Positions 53,985 through 63,095 of a stretch of DNA of 64,000 nucleotides are shown piece by piece (positions within the stretch are counted from its first letter, which is position 1; each line of letters opens with the position of its first letter). Under the pieces are notes generated by a model. That model did no database searches, was not told the origin of the DNA, and saw only the letters and a list, made by a program, of their open reading frames with translations. The DNA lies in NCBI RefSeq assembly GCF_019061185.1, contig NZ_JAHQZU010000014.1, positions 1-64,000 on the forward strand, written 5' to 3'. A program made the position numbers and the translations under genes. This DNA comes from Paracoccus sp. Z118 (lineage in GTDB: Bacteria; Pseudomonadota; Alphaproteobacteria; Rhodobacterales; Rhodobacteraceae).

Positions 53985-54925
53985 TTCAGCAGCGCGTCCT
54001 TGACGGCGGCGGTGCCGTCCTGACCGTCCAGCGTGGTGACGCCCGCGGTCCAGCGTTCGATCAACTCGGGCTTGTCGGCCAGATACGCCTCTGCCGCCTG
54101 CGGCCCCGTCATCGCGTCGTCGAGGATCAGCGCCATCAGCGCGTTCTCCATATCCACGTCGAAGGTGAGCTGTGTCAGCAGCTTCGCGGCGTTGGGGCAC
54201 TGCGCGACCCACTCGTTGCGGGCGAGCGTGTGGACGGTCGCGCCGCCGAAGTCCGGCCCGAACTCCTCGTCGCCGCCGGTCAGGTAGGTGATCTCGTGCG
54301 CGACGTTCATCGGGTGCGGCGCCCAGGCGAGGAACACCGTGGGCGTGCCCGCCTGGTCGTTGCGGGTGACCTGCGCCAGCATCGCCTGTTCGCTCGATTC
54401 CATCAGCTCCCAGTCGCCAAGGCCGAACTTGTCCGCCTCGATCATGCCGCCGATCGACAGGTTGGCGGGCGCACCCGGCTCGATGCCGTAGATGCGGCCG
54501 TCGAAGGCGTCGCGATGGGCGTCGAGGTCGGCGAAATCGGCAACCCCCAGCGCCGCGCCTGCCGGGTTGACCCCCAGGGTGAACTTGGCGCCGTCGAGGT
54601 TGACGGCGAGTTCCTGCACCTGCGCCGAGGCGTCCAGATCGGCGCGGAACGCCTGCTGCGCCGGCATCCAGTTGCCGAGGAACGCGTCGATCTGTCCGGT
54701 CTTCAGCGCCTCGTAACCAATGGGCACCGACAACGACTGGATGTCCGGCTCGTAGCCCAGCGCGTCGAGCACCACCGCGGCCACCCCGTTCGTGGCGGTG
54801 ATGTCGGTCCATCCGGGATCGGACATCCGCACGGTTCCGCAGGACGCATCCTCGGCGAGGGCTGGCGAGGCGAGGCAAAGCGCCAGAAGGGCGGTCAGCC
54901 CGGCGGATTTGAAGGGAACGGGCAT
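53981..54925 (-). CDS. choX: choline ABC transporter substrate-binding protein
   Basis: A 314-residue OpuAC-type periplasmic protein with a signal peptide (MPVPFKSAGLTALLALCLASPALA) and ChoX-like features: DPGWTDITATNGVAAVVLDALGY, a WMPAQQ segment and FLAWAPHPMN, sources of the aromatic choline box. The ATG at 54925, with GGAGA upstream, is preferred to 54940. The permease and ATPase (choW, choV) are not here; a sulfatase follows directly. Ligand choline or choline-O-sulfate. Confidence 0.88.
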   Translation of the reverse strand: MPVPFKSAGLTALLALCLASPALAEDASCGTVRMSDPGWTDITATNGVAAVVLDALGYEPDIQSLSVPIGYEALKTGQIDAFLGNWMPAQQAFRADLDASAQVQELAVNLDGAKFTLGVNPAGAALGVADFADLDAHRDAFDGRIYGIEPGAPANLSIGGMIEADKFGLGDWELMESSEQAMLAQVTRNDQAGTPTVFLAWAPHPMNVAHEITYLTGGDEEFGPDFGGATVHTLARNEWVAQCPNAAKLLTQLTFDVDMENALMALILDDAMTGPQAAEAYLADKPELIERWTAGVTTLDGQDGTAAVKDALLK

Positions 54926-55109
54926 CTGGTCTCCGGTCATACACAGGCGCAGGTCGCACCGTTTGCGGCGGGATTGTGACGCGAGGACGGCGGGTTTTGC
55001 AACCGGGCTCGTCGATCAGGGACGATGATCGACCGCGACCACGGGCTGAGCGTCAGCCGACATCCGCCAAAGTTCCGGCCTGACCAACGACGAGGGAACG
55101 GGCCGCCTT

Positions 55110-55270
55110 CAGCGGTGCCGGTGGGGAACGCGGAACCGGCGCGGCTGACGCAGGTCATCCTGCACGGCGTCCACCGGGGCGAGCCGGGGAGCGCCTCGAT
55201 CCCGCGCTTTGCCCATGCGATGACGGATGAGCCGGTGGCCGATCTCGTGGGCTATCTGTCGGAAGGGACA
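55110..55270 (+). pseudogene. fragment of a dehydrogenase-associated cytochrome c
   Basis: The + strand reads PVGNAEPARLTQVILHGVHR then ASIPRFAHAMTDEPVADLVGYL, matching the C-terminal part of cytochrome c subunits of NicB-type dehydrogenases. The CxxCH haem motif and N-terminal part are missing. The rest of 54926-55544 has no recognisable gene. Confidence 0.6.
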
Positions 55271-55544
55271 ACCGGCACGGCCGTGGAGGTGAGCGCCGGC
55301 ACGGCAGCACGCGCGGCGCAGGAAGCGATCCCGAAGGCGGCGCGGGAGTAGCCGAGCAGTCAGGTCAGGACTGGCCGCGACCCGATCGGCTTCGCCAGAA
55401 AGCTCGTCCGCGCGGCTCGTGCATGCCGGACCGTCAGTTCCTCGCTCACTTCGGAGCACGTCCAACGCAAGCGCAGGAGTTCGCTTCGCCGCAAGCTTTC
55501 TTCAACTGACATGCCAGTGCAAGGCCGCACCGGAGTCATCCGTT

Positions 55545-56855
55545 TCAGCGGGTCTGCCGGCGCAGCGCCATGACGTCCTGGAGGCGGAAGGCCTGGATCA
55601 TCGCCGGCATGAACCATGGCGTGCCGCTGTAGAACGGCACCGCTGCCGGCGGGCGGAAGTCGAAGGCCGACACGCCGCGCTCGCGGTCGCCCAGCAGCTT
55701 GTAAGCCGCACGGCTGCCGATCCACGGCGCCCAGACCACGCCCGACCCGCAAAAACCGGTCGCGTAATGCACGCCGTCCTTCTCGAAGATGCGAGGCAGC
55801 ATGTCGCGATTCATGGCGACATTGCCGTGCCAGGTATGGCTGAGACGCACATCCTTCAGCTCGGGGAACAGCCGCACGAGGCCTTCGCGCAGATGCAGCG
55901 CCGGACCGACCGGCTCGCCGTGTATCGACGCATCGCGGCCACCGAGCAGGATGCGCCTGCGGTCGGGAGAGGGGCGGTAATAGAACCCCACCTTGCGGTT
56001 TTCCGACAGCATCATGCCCCGCGGCATCAGCCTGGCCATCAGATCGGCCGGAAGTTCCTCGGTCGTGATGATGCGCGAGCGCACCGGGACCAAGCGGCGG
56101 CGCAGCCACCGATCGCTGGCATCGGTATAACCGTTGGTGCAGACGAGCACCTGGCCCGCCTTGATCGCCCCCTTGTCGGTGCGCACGACGAAGCCGCTTC
56201 CCTCGCGCGCCACCCCGTCCACGTGCACGCCGGAATGGATCCCGACACCGGCTTCCTTGGCCACGCGCATCAGCTCGCGATGGTATTTGGCGGGGTGCAG
56301 CCCGCCGGTATCCATCCGAACGGTGCCGCCGCGGTAGTAATCGCTGCCGAGATAGTTCAACTGCTCGGACTGCGGGACCGCATAGGATTCGACACCCAGC
56401 CGCCTGGCCAACGCGTCGGCCTCACGGGCCATGGATTCATACTGCTCCTTGCCGAGCGCGCCGGCATAGCGGCCCACCAGCTGGAAGTCGCAATCCATGT
56501 TCTCGGTCCTGATGAAATCATAGGTCCATTCGCGCGCGGCCCTGCCCTCGCGCTCGATGGCGTCGGCGCGGTCCTGACCGAATCTCCTGATCAACTCCTG
56601 CCGGCCCGGCCGGATGTTGCCGCTGGTGATGCCGCCATTGCGGGTCGAGGCGCCCTCGCCGGGGTTCATCTTGTCGATGCAGACAACCGACTTGCCGGCC
56701 CGCGCCAGAACGATGCCGGCGGTCAGCCCCGCATAACCCGCGCCCACGATCGCCACGTCGGGGGATTTGGGCAGCGGATGCTCCGGGATCGCCACGGGCG
56801 GCGCCTCCTCCCACCAATAGGGCGTGGTCTTGTCGGCGATCGGGGCGTTGACCAT
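55545..56855 (-). CDS. FAD-dependent amine/amino-acid oxidoreductase (DadA/PuuB-like)
   Basis: A 436-residue DAO-family flavoenzyme: FAD motif VAIVGAGYAGLTAGIVLARAG (about 34-54), GASTRNGGITSGNIRPG and C-terminal FCGSGVVWAPWIGSRAAYKLL. The WW-rich start (TPYWWEE) is typical of PuuB/OrdL-like gamma-glutamylputrescine oxidase relatives. It probably deaminates a secondary or D-amine. It lies 29 nt downstream of the XRE-cupin regulator on the same strand, and opposite an ABC importer. Confidence 0.87.
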   Translation of the reverse strand: MVNAPIADKTTPYWWEEAPPVAIPEHPLPKSPDVAIVGAGYAGLTAGIVLARAGKSVVCIDKMNPGEGASTRNGGITSGNIRPGRQELIRRFGQDRADAIEREGRAAREWTYDFIRTENMDCDFQLVGRYAGALGKEQYESMAREADALARRLGVESYAVPQSEQLNYLGSDYYRGGTVRMDTGGLHPAKYHRELMRVAKEAGVGIHSGVHVDGVAREGSGFVVRTDKGAIKAGQVLVCTNGYTDASDRWLRRRLVPVRSRIITTEELPADLMARLMPRGMMLSENRKVGFYYRPSPDRRRILLGGRDASIHGEPVGPALHLREGLVRLFPELKDVRLSHTWHGNVAMNRDMLPRIFEKDGVHYATGFCGSGVVWAPWIGSRAAYKLLGDRERGVSAFDFRPPAAVPFYSGTPWFMPAMIQAFRLQDVMALRRQTR

Positions 56856-56884
56856 GGGCTGGTTCCTCGGGGTTGAAGGGACGT

Positions 56885-57499
56885 TCAGAGATGGCGGTCG
56901 AAGCGCACCGCGCCGATGATCCAGATCACTTCGGCTTTCGCGGCGCCGTTGTTGCGGATGCTGTGCGGATGGGCGCTGTCGAACGCAAAGCTGTCGCCGG
57001 CACGCAGGACGGCCTGCTGGCCGTTCACGCTCAGCGCGATCTCACCCGACAGCACGAGCCCGCCCTTCTCCGCCGGATAGGACAGCGCACTGCCGCCGGA
57101 ATCGCCGCCGGGTTCAATTTTCAGCAGCATGACCTGCAGGTTGTGCCGCCCGCCAGAGGTCAGCAGCTCCTTCTGCAGATGACCCAGATCGATGACGGGC
57201 CGGTCCACCGCGCGGCGCACGAAATCGGGATCGCCGGCCGTGCAACTGGGGGCACCGCCGGATTCGCCGAACAGCTCCTGCAACGAGATGTTCAGCGCCC
57301 GGCGCAGCGCCGTCAGCAGCCGCATCGAAGGATTGGCGCGGCCGCGTTCGACCTGGCTGATCATGCCCACCGACACGCCGGATTGCGCCGCCAGCTCCTG
57401 AAGCGACATGCCGCGCGCTTTTCGTGCCGCGCGCAGAGTTGCGCCGACGGTATCGTGTTCCGTCATGATGGCCTCGGCATCGTGCAACTGCTGGTTCAT
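56885..57499 (-). CDS. XRE-family regulator with cupin domain
   Basis: A 204-residue regulator of the PuuR type: helix-turn-helix (about 20-65, MSLQELAAQSGVSVGMISQVERG) and C-terminal cupin_2 effector domain (about 125-200, KGGLVLSGEIALSVNGQQAVL). The ATG at 57499 follows AGAGGCAGGC; 57466 is an alternative. The neighbouring PuuB-like oxidase and importer are its likely targets. A palindrome and a direct repeat lie in the divergent region. Confidence 0.87.
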   Translation of the reverse strand: MNQQLHDAEAIMTEHDTVGATLRAARKARGMSLQELAAQSGVSVGMISQVERGRANPSMRLLTALRRALNISLQELFGESGGAPSCTAGDPDFVRRAVDRPVIDLGHLQKELLTSGGRHNLQVMLLKIEPGGDSGGSALSYPAEKGGLVLSGEIALSVNGQQAVLRAGDSFAFDSAHPHSIRNNGAAKAEVIWIIGAVRFDRHL

Positions 57500-57540
57500 G
57501 CCTGCCTCTTGCCTCAAGCACCGTCTCCCGAATACGATAA

Positions 57541-57701
57541 TGAAACGGCGAGAGAGAAGTTTCAATATATCAGTTTGGCCTGAGCACGACCCTCAGATCG
57601 CATCCGTCAAATAATTCAATCCTCTAGGCGAAAACAACAGGAAATCAGCCCAGGATTCTTGGCGGATTCAACAAGGGTGTTGCTCAGAATTTCACTATAT
57701 G
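57541..57701. promoter_or_regulatory. divergent control region with palindrome and direct repeats
   Basis: TGAAAC (57541-57546) and GTTTCA (57559-57564) form an inverted repeat with a 12-nt spacer. TTTCAATATATC (57560-57571) recurs as TTTCACTATATG (57690-57701), near the importer. This AT-rich stretch lies between the XRE-cupin and ABC genes and probably holds both promoters and regulator sites. Confidence 0.45.
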
Positions 57702-57754
57702 CTTACTTGCCCGAAGCAGGCCAGCGATGGCGCGATCAGGCAGTGAGGACCGGC

Positions 57755-59416
57755 ATGCAGACCAGCGCCGCCAAGGACCGCACGGGGGCACCGGATCCGG
57801 CCCTGTCCGTGCGCAATCTGACCATCGATCTTCCGGCCGACATGGATCGGGCGCACGCGATCCAGGACATTTCCTTCGACCTGATCCCCGGCCAGATCCT
57901 CTGCGTCATCGGGGAGTCGGGCTCGGGCAAGTCGATCACTGCGAACGCAGTGATGGGGCTTCTGTCCAAGGCGCTCAAGGTTTCGGGCGGATCGATCCGC
58001 GTTGGCGAGATAGAGCTGACCGGCGCCCGGCCATCGGCCCTGCGCGACATGCGCGGGCGCGTCGTCTCGATGATCTTCCAGGACCCGTTGTCGGCGCTGA
58101 ATCCGCTGATGACCGTGGGCGACCAGATCGCCGAGGTGATGAGGGCGCATGGCGTGGGCGACCGTGCCAGCCGCCGTGCCCGGACGCTGGATCTTCTGAA
58201 CGAGGTCGGGCTGCCCGATCCCGCGCTGATGATTCACCAGTATCCATTCCGCCTTTCGGGCGGGCAGCGTCAGCGGGTGATGATCGCCATGGCGCTGGCG
58301 CTGGAGCCGACGATCCTCATCGCCGACGAGCCGACGACCGCGCTCGACGTGACGACGCAAGCCCAGATCCTTGACCTGATCCGCGACATCCAGCGTCGCA
58401 AGGGCATGAGCGTGCTGCTGATCACCCATGATTTCGGGGTGGTGGCCGAGATCGCCGATAGTGTCGTGGTGATGGAAAAGGGCAAGCTGGTCGAGCAAGG
58501 GCCGGCGGACGCCGTGCTGAAGACCCCCAGCCACCCCTACACAAAGCGGCTGATAGCGGCGGTGCCGCGCCTGACGGGCAGCGACCGGGTGCCGCCACAA
58601 GGTTTCGCTTCCGCGCCGGTGCTGAAGGTCGAGGCACTGAACAAGACCTATCGCAGCGGTTCGGCCCTGATGGGGACGCTGCGGGCGGTCCCGGCGGTGC
58701 GGGACATCTCGTTCCAGCTTGCGCCAGGCCGCACGTTGGGCGTGGTGGGCGAGTCAGGCTCAGGCAAATCGACGCTGGGGCGGCTGGTCATCAAACTGCT
58801 GGACAGCGATTCAGGCCGCATCATGTTCGCGGGCCAGGACATCGCGCCGCTAGGTGAGGGCGAGTTCCGGCGGCTCCGCCCCAAGATCCAGATGGTGTTC
58901 CAGGACCCCTTCGCATCGCTCAACCCGCGATCGACGGTAGGGCACAGCCTGACCGTGGCACCCATTGCGCATGGCATGGACCCCCGCAGCGTTCGCGCAG
59001 AGGCGCGCGCATTGCTGGAGGTAGTAGGACTCAGCGCGAGCGCGTATGACCGCTATCCGCATGAATTTTCCGGCGGACAGCGCCAGCGGGTCGGCATCGC
59101 CCGCGCCCTGATGTTCAAGCCGAAGGTCCTGATCGCGGACGAGGCAGTCTCGGCGCTCGACGTGTCGGTGCAGGCGCAGGTGCTTGAGTTGCTCGACCGC
59201 GTCCAGCGCGAGACGGGGGTCGCGATGATCTTCATCACCCATGACCTGCGGGTCGCCAGCCAGATCTGCGACGAGATCATGGTGATGCAGAAGGGACGGA
59301 TGGTCGAAAGCGGCCCGCCTTCGCAGATCTTCCTGCATCCGCAATCGGACTACACGCGCGAACTGGTCGCCGCCGTGCCGGGCGGGCAGGCGGAGATGGA
59401 TGGCGCGCGACCTTGA
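57755..59416 (+). CDS. peptide-type ABC transporter, two fused ATPase domains
   Basis: A 553-residue GsiA-like protein with two ABC domains. Domain 1: Walker A GESGSGKS (53-60), [26 protein letters not shown]. Domain 2 starts near 300: GESGSGKST, FSGGQRQRVGIARAL and LIADEAVSALD. In the second Walker B, Pro is replaced by Ala (DEAVS), a common variant in DppF-like halves. The ATG at 57755 after GAGGA is preferred over an upstream TTG. It is the first gene of the operon. Confidence 0.9.
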   Translation: MQTSAAKDRTGAPDPALSVRNLTIDLPADMDRAHAIQDISFDLIPGQILCVIGESGSGKSITANAVMGLLSKALKVSGGSIRVGEIELTGARPSALRDMRGRVVSMIFQDPLSALNPLMTVGDQIAEVMRAHGVGDRASRRARTLDLLNEVGLPDPALMIHQYPFRLSGGQRQRVMIAMALALEPTILIADEPTTALDVTTQAQILDLIRDIQRRKGMSVLLITHDFGVVAEIADSVVVMEKGKLVEQGPADAVLKTPSHPYTKRLIAAVPRLTGSDRVPPQGFASAPVLKVEALNKTYRSGSALMGTLRAVPAVRDISFQLAPGRTLGVVGESGSGKSTLGRLVIKLLDSDSGRIMFAGQDIAPLGEGEFRRLRPKIQMVFQDPFASLNPRSTVGHSLTVAPIAHGMDPRSVRAEARALLEVVGLSASAYDRYPHEFSGGQRQRVGIARALMFKPKVLIADEAVSALDVSVQAQVLELLDRVQRETGVAMIFITHDLRVASQICDEIMVMQKGRMVESGPPSQIFLHPQSDYTRELVAAVPGGQAEMDGARP

Positions 59417-59458
59417 GCAAGACAGACATCCAGTGGCCTTTGGGAGGGCAGAGACACA

Positions 59459-61129
59459 ATGACCAAACGTGAGAGCACCAGCGCCGAGATGAGCCGGCGC
59501 AGCGCGCTGCGACTGATGGCGCTGACTGGCGCCGCAGGCGTGTTCGCGCCCGGCCTTCTTGGCCGGGGCGCGGCCGCGCAGACCCCGCCAGCGGCGCCCA
59601 AGGGCCGCATCATCGTCGGGCTTTCTCAGGAGCCCACGGTCTTCAACCCCCTGATGCTGAAGATCGAAGTCGATGACGGCGTGCATTTCTCGATCTTCGA
59701 CCCGCTATTCTACACCGATACGGACGGCGTGATCAAACCGCGCCTGGCAACGGAGGTTCCCAGCCAGGAGAATGGCGGCATTTCCGAGGACGGCCTCGAA
59801 TGGCGCGTCAAGCTGCGCGACGACGTGACGTGGCATGACGGCACGCCGTTCACCGCCGAGGATGTCAAATTCACCATCGAGCTGATCGTGAACCCGGAAT
59901 TCCGCGCCTGGCGGACGGGCGGACACAGCCTGGTGCGCGACATCACCGTGGTGTCGCCGACCGAGATCACCTGGCGGATGGAGGAGCCCTTCTCTCCCTA
60001 TCTGTCGTTCCTGACCGAAACCATGATCGTGCCGAAACACGCATTCGACGGGGTGGCGGACCCCAACGAGGCGCCGTTCAACCACGCCCCGATCGGCACC
60101 GGCCCGTTCAAGTTCGCGCGGCGCGTCGCAGGCGACCACATCGAGCTGGCGGCGAACGCCGACTATTTCTGGGATGGTCCTTATATCGAGACGCTGGTCT
60201 TCAAATACATCCCCGACCTGACGGTGCTGTACAGCCAGTTCAAGAGCGGCGATATCGACCTGATCGGACTTCAATACATCACGCCGGACAACTACGAGGA
60301 CGCCAAGACGATCCCCAACCGCGAGATCGTGCTGGCCCCCTCGCCCAGCGTCGAAATGGTCCTGTTCAACGTCGAGCGGCCCCAGTTCAAGGACGCGGCC
60401 GTGCGGAAGGCCATCTACGCGGCCATCGACAAGCAGGCGATCATCGACCAGCTCTATTACGGGCTGCCGACGCCGAGCGAAACCTTCCTGCCGCAAGGCA
60501 CCTTCTACACCAATCCCGACCTGCCCCAGCAGCAATTCGACCTCGATGCGGCGCGGAAGCTGCTGGACGACGCCGGCTGGGTGCCGGGCGCGGGCGGCAT
60601 CCGTGAAAAGGACGGCGTGCGGCTGTCCTTCGTCAACTCGACCACTTCAGGCAACCATCTGCGCGAGCAGACCCAGCAATTCATCCAGCAGACGCTGGCC
60701 GAGATCGGCATCGAGATGACGATCGAGAACATGCCGGCCGCCGTCATCTGGGGCGAGTTCTGGGTCCAGTCGCAATTCGACTCCGTGCTGGTCGGCATCA
60801 CCTTCCGCGTCGGCGCCGACCCGGACACCACCAACCGCCTGCATTCCGGCGCAACCCCTGCGAAGGGTGGCCAGGGCTCGAACTTCGGGCAGTATGCCAA
60901 CCCCGAGGTGGACCGGCTGCTGGAAGAGGGCACCCGCATCTTCGATCCCGAGCAGCGCCGCGAGATGTATTTCCGCATCCAGGAGATCGTGCGCGAGGAC
61001 CTGCCCTTCCTGCCGCTCTACAACGACAACCGCGCGAACGGCTGGAAATCCGGCATCGAGGGGGTGCGCCCGAACCTCAACGCCCGTAGCGAAAGCTGGA
61101 ACGCCGCCCAGTGGTACTGGACCGAGTGA
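59459..61129 (+). CDS. peptide-type ABC transporter substrate-binding protein
   Basis: A 556-residue SBP family 5 protein with a Tat-type signal (MSRRSALRLMALTGAAG, from residue 11) and mature domain starting IIVGLSQEPTVFNPL. VKLRDDVTWHDGTPFTAEDVKF and AIYAAIDKQAIIDQLYYG are typical family segments. Ligand unknown; the neighbouring oxidase and hydroxyacid dehydrogenase suggest an amino-acid or amine derivative. Confidence 0.9.
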   Translation: MTKRESTSAEMSRRSALRLMALTGAAGVFAPGLLGRGAAAQTPPAAPKGRIIVGLSQEPTVFNPLMLKIEVDDGVHFSIFDPLFYTDTDGVIKPRLATEVPSQENGGISEDGLEWRVKLRDDVTWHDGTPFTAEDVKFTIELIVNPEFRAWRTGGHSLVRDITVVSPTEITWRMEEPFSPYLSFLTETMIVPKHAFDGVADPNEAPFNHAPIGTGPFKFARRVAGDHIELAANADYFWDGPYIETLVFKYIPDLTVLYSQFKSGDIDLIGLQYITPDNYEDAKTIPNREIVLAPSPSVEMVLFNVERPQFKDAAVRKAIYAAIDKQAIIDQLYYGLPTPSETFLPQGTFYTNPDLPQQQFDLDAARKLLDDAGWVPGAGGIREKDGVRLSFVNSTTSGNHLREQTQQFIQQTLAEIGIEMTIENMPAAVIWGEFWVQSQFDSVLVGITFRVGADPDTTNRLHSGATPAKGGQGSNFGQYANPEVDRLLEEGTRIFDPEQRREMYFRIQEIVREDLPFLPLYNDNRANGWKSGIEGVRPNLNARSESWNAAQWYWTE

Positions 61130-61141
61130 TCTGAACAACAT

Positions 61142-61168
61142 CGCCGGGCGGGACAGTCCTGCCCGGCG
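61142..61168 (+). promoter_or_regulatory. intercistronic hairpin after the binding-protein gene
   Basis: CGCCGGGC and GCCCGGCG form a perfect 8-bp stem, extended by GGA/TCC, between the binding-protein and first permease genes. No T run follows. Same position as the hairpin in the ribitol operon. Confidence 0.6.
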
Positions 61169-61215
61169 GCAATCGAGCGGCCTTCGACGGGCCGCCCGCC
61201 GATCTGGGGGCAAAG

Positions 61216-62166
61216 ATGGCCAGTTTTCTGCTCAACCGTCTGGGGCAAAGCATCATTCTGCTGCTGATCGTGTCGATCATCGGCTTCACGGTGCTGAACC
61301 TCATCCCCGGCGGGCCGCTCGCTCAATATGCCCTGACCCCCGGCATGACCCAGGAAGACATGGACCGTCTGGCCCGCCAGATGGGCCTCGACCGGCCATT
61401 GATGGTCCAGTACTTCGACTGGCTGTGGCGCATGTTGCAGGGCGACTGGGGAACCAGCTACCGAGACGGACAGCCGGTGGTGGACGTGATCGCCCGCCAT
61501 CTTTGGGCTACCCTGCTGCTGATGGGCACGTCGATGGTGATCTCGGTCGGCATCGGCACATGGATCGGAATCCGCGGCGCCACCCATCGGTATTCCGCCT
61601 TCGACTATGTGGCGACGGCCGGTGCGATGGTGGCCTTGTCGATCCCGACCTTCTGGTTCGGGCTCGTCGGCATCTATGTCTTCGCGCTGCGGCTGGAATG
61701 GCTGCCGGCCGGCAACATGTACACCATCGGCGACGGCTCGTTCGCTGATTATGCCATCCACCTGATCATGCCCAGCTTCGTGCTGGCGCTGGTGAACATC
61801 GCCGTCTGGAGCCGCTATATGCGCTCGGCCACGCTGGACGTCATCAATCAGGATTTCGTCAACACCGCCCGCGCCAAGGGCCTGACCGAGCGGCGGGTGC
61901 TGATGAAGCATGTCGTCGGCAACGCCCTGCTGCCGATGATCACCCTGGCCGGCATGCAACTGCCGAACCTGCTGTCGGGAGCGCTGGTGACCGAGACCGT
62001 GTTCACCTGGCCCGGCATGGGCCGGCTGTTTCTCGACAGCCTCAGCTACAGCGATTACCCGGTGGTGATGGGCCTTCTGATGCTGTCGGCCGTGCTGACG
62101 CTGCTTGGAAACCTGATCGCCGATATCGTCGTCGCGCTGGTCGATCCGCGCATCCGTCTGGCCTGA
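61216..62166 (+). CDS. peptide-type ABC transporter permease (DppB-like)
   Basis: A 316-residue permease with an N-terminal membrane helix, periplasmic loop (MTQEDMDRLARQMGLDRPLMVQYFDWL), and EAA loop (FVNTARAKGLTERRVLMKHVVGNALLPMI). It follows the hairpin and precedes the second permease by 39 nt. Confidence 0.92.
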   Translation: MASFLLNRLGQSIILLLIVSIIGFTVLNLIPGGPLAQYALTPGMTQEDMDRLARQMGLDRPLMVQYFDWLWRMLQGDWGTSYRDGQPVVDVIARHLWATLLLMGTSMVISVGIGTWIGIRGATHRYSAFDYVATAGAMVALSIPTFWFGLVGIYVFALRLEWLPAGNMYTIGDGSFADYAIHLIMPSFVLALVNIAVWSRYMRSATLDVINQDFVNTARAKGLTERRVLMKHVVGNALLPMITLAGMQLPNLLSGALVTETVFTWPGMGRLFLDSLSYSDYPVVMGLLMLSAVLTLLGNLIADIVVALVDPRIRLA

Positions 62167-62205
62167 GCGCCCTCAACTGCCCGCCCGAGATCGAAGGAAT
62201 CCGCC

Positions 62206-63084
62206 ATGACCGCCATCGACCTGAGCGACCGCCCCAACCGCTGGTGGCGCAGCCGCGCCGTGCAGCGCTTCATGCGCCACCGGCTGGCATTGCTGGGCAT
62301 GGTGATGATCGTCGCGCTGACGCTGGCGTGTTTCCTCGGGCCGTATCTGCTGCCGTATGACTCCCTCTACATCGATCTGCGCGCGCGTTTCGCCCCGCCG
62401 CTGACGGGGCAGCACTACCTGGGCACCGACCCGCTGGGTCGCGACATCGCGGCGCGGCTGCTGGAGGCCGGGCAGATTTCCTTGCAGGTCGGCTTCTACG
62501 CCATGATCCTGTCCACGCTGATCGGCACGCTGATCGGCGTCATCGCCGGTTATCGGGGCGGACTGGTCTCGGCGGTGCTGATGCGGATCGTGGATGCCTT
62601 CCTCGCCTTCCCCTCGATCTTCCTGATGCTGGCGCTGGCGGCGCTGCTCAAGCCCAGCCCCGTGATGATCACCGTCATCATCGCCATCACCAGCTGGATG
62701 GAGGTTGCCCGCATCGTCGATGCCGAGGTGCGTTCGCTGCGCGAGCGGGAATTCGTGCTTGCCGGGCGCATGCTGGGACTCAGCAGCACCCACATCATGT
62801 TCCGCGAGGTGCTCCCGAACGTGCTTGGCCCGATCATCGTCGCCGCGACGCTGACCGTGGCTCGCGCGATCCTGCTGGAAGCCTATATCAGCTTTCTTGG
62901 CTACGGCATTCAGCCGCCCCTGCCGAGCTGGGGCAACATGCTCAACGGCGCCCAGCAATATCTGGACAAGGCGCCCTGGCTGGCGATCATCCCCGGCCTG
63001 ACCATCACCATCGCCGTGACCAGCTTCAACTTCATCGGCGACGGCTTGCGCGATGCGCTGGACGTGCGCAACGATCAAAACTGA
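62206..63084 (+). CDS. peptide-type ABC transporter permease (DppC-like)
   Basis: A 292-residue permease with HYLGTDPLGRDIAARLLE in the N-terminal half and EAA loop (LAGRMLGLSSTHIMFREVLPNVLGPIIV). It completes the importer with the fused ATPase, so no separate second ATPase is needed. Confidence 0.92.
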   Translation: MTAIDLSDRPNRWWRSRAVQRFMRHRLALLGMVMIVALTLACFLGPYLLPYDSLYIDLRARFAPPLTGQHYLGTDPLGRDIAARLLEAGQISLQVGFYAMILSTLIGTLIGVIAGYRGGLVSAVLMRIVDAFLAFPSIFLMLALAALLKPSPVMITVIIAITSWMEVARIVDAEVRSLREREFVLAGRMLGLSSTHIMFREVLPNVLGPIIVAATLTVARAILLEAYISFLGYGIQPPLPSWGNMLNGAQQYLDKAPWLAIIPGLTITIAVTSFNFIGDGLRDALDVRNDQN

Positions 63085-63095
63085 CGGGCTCGACG

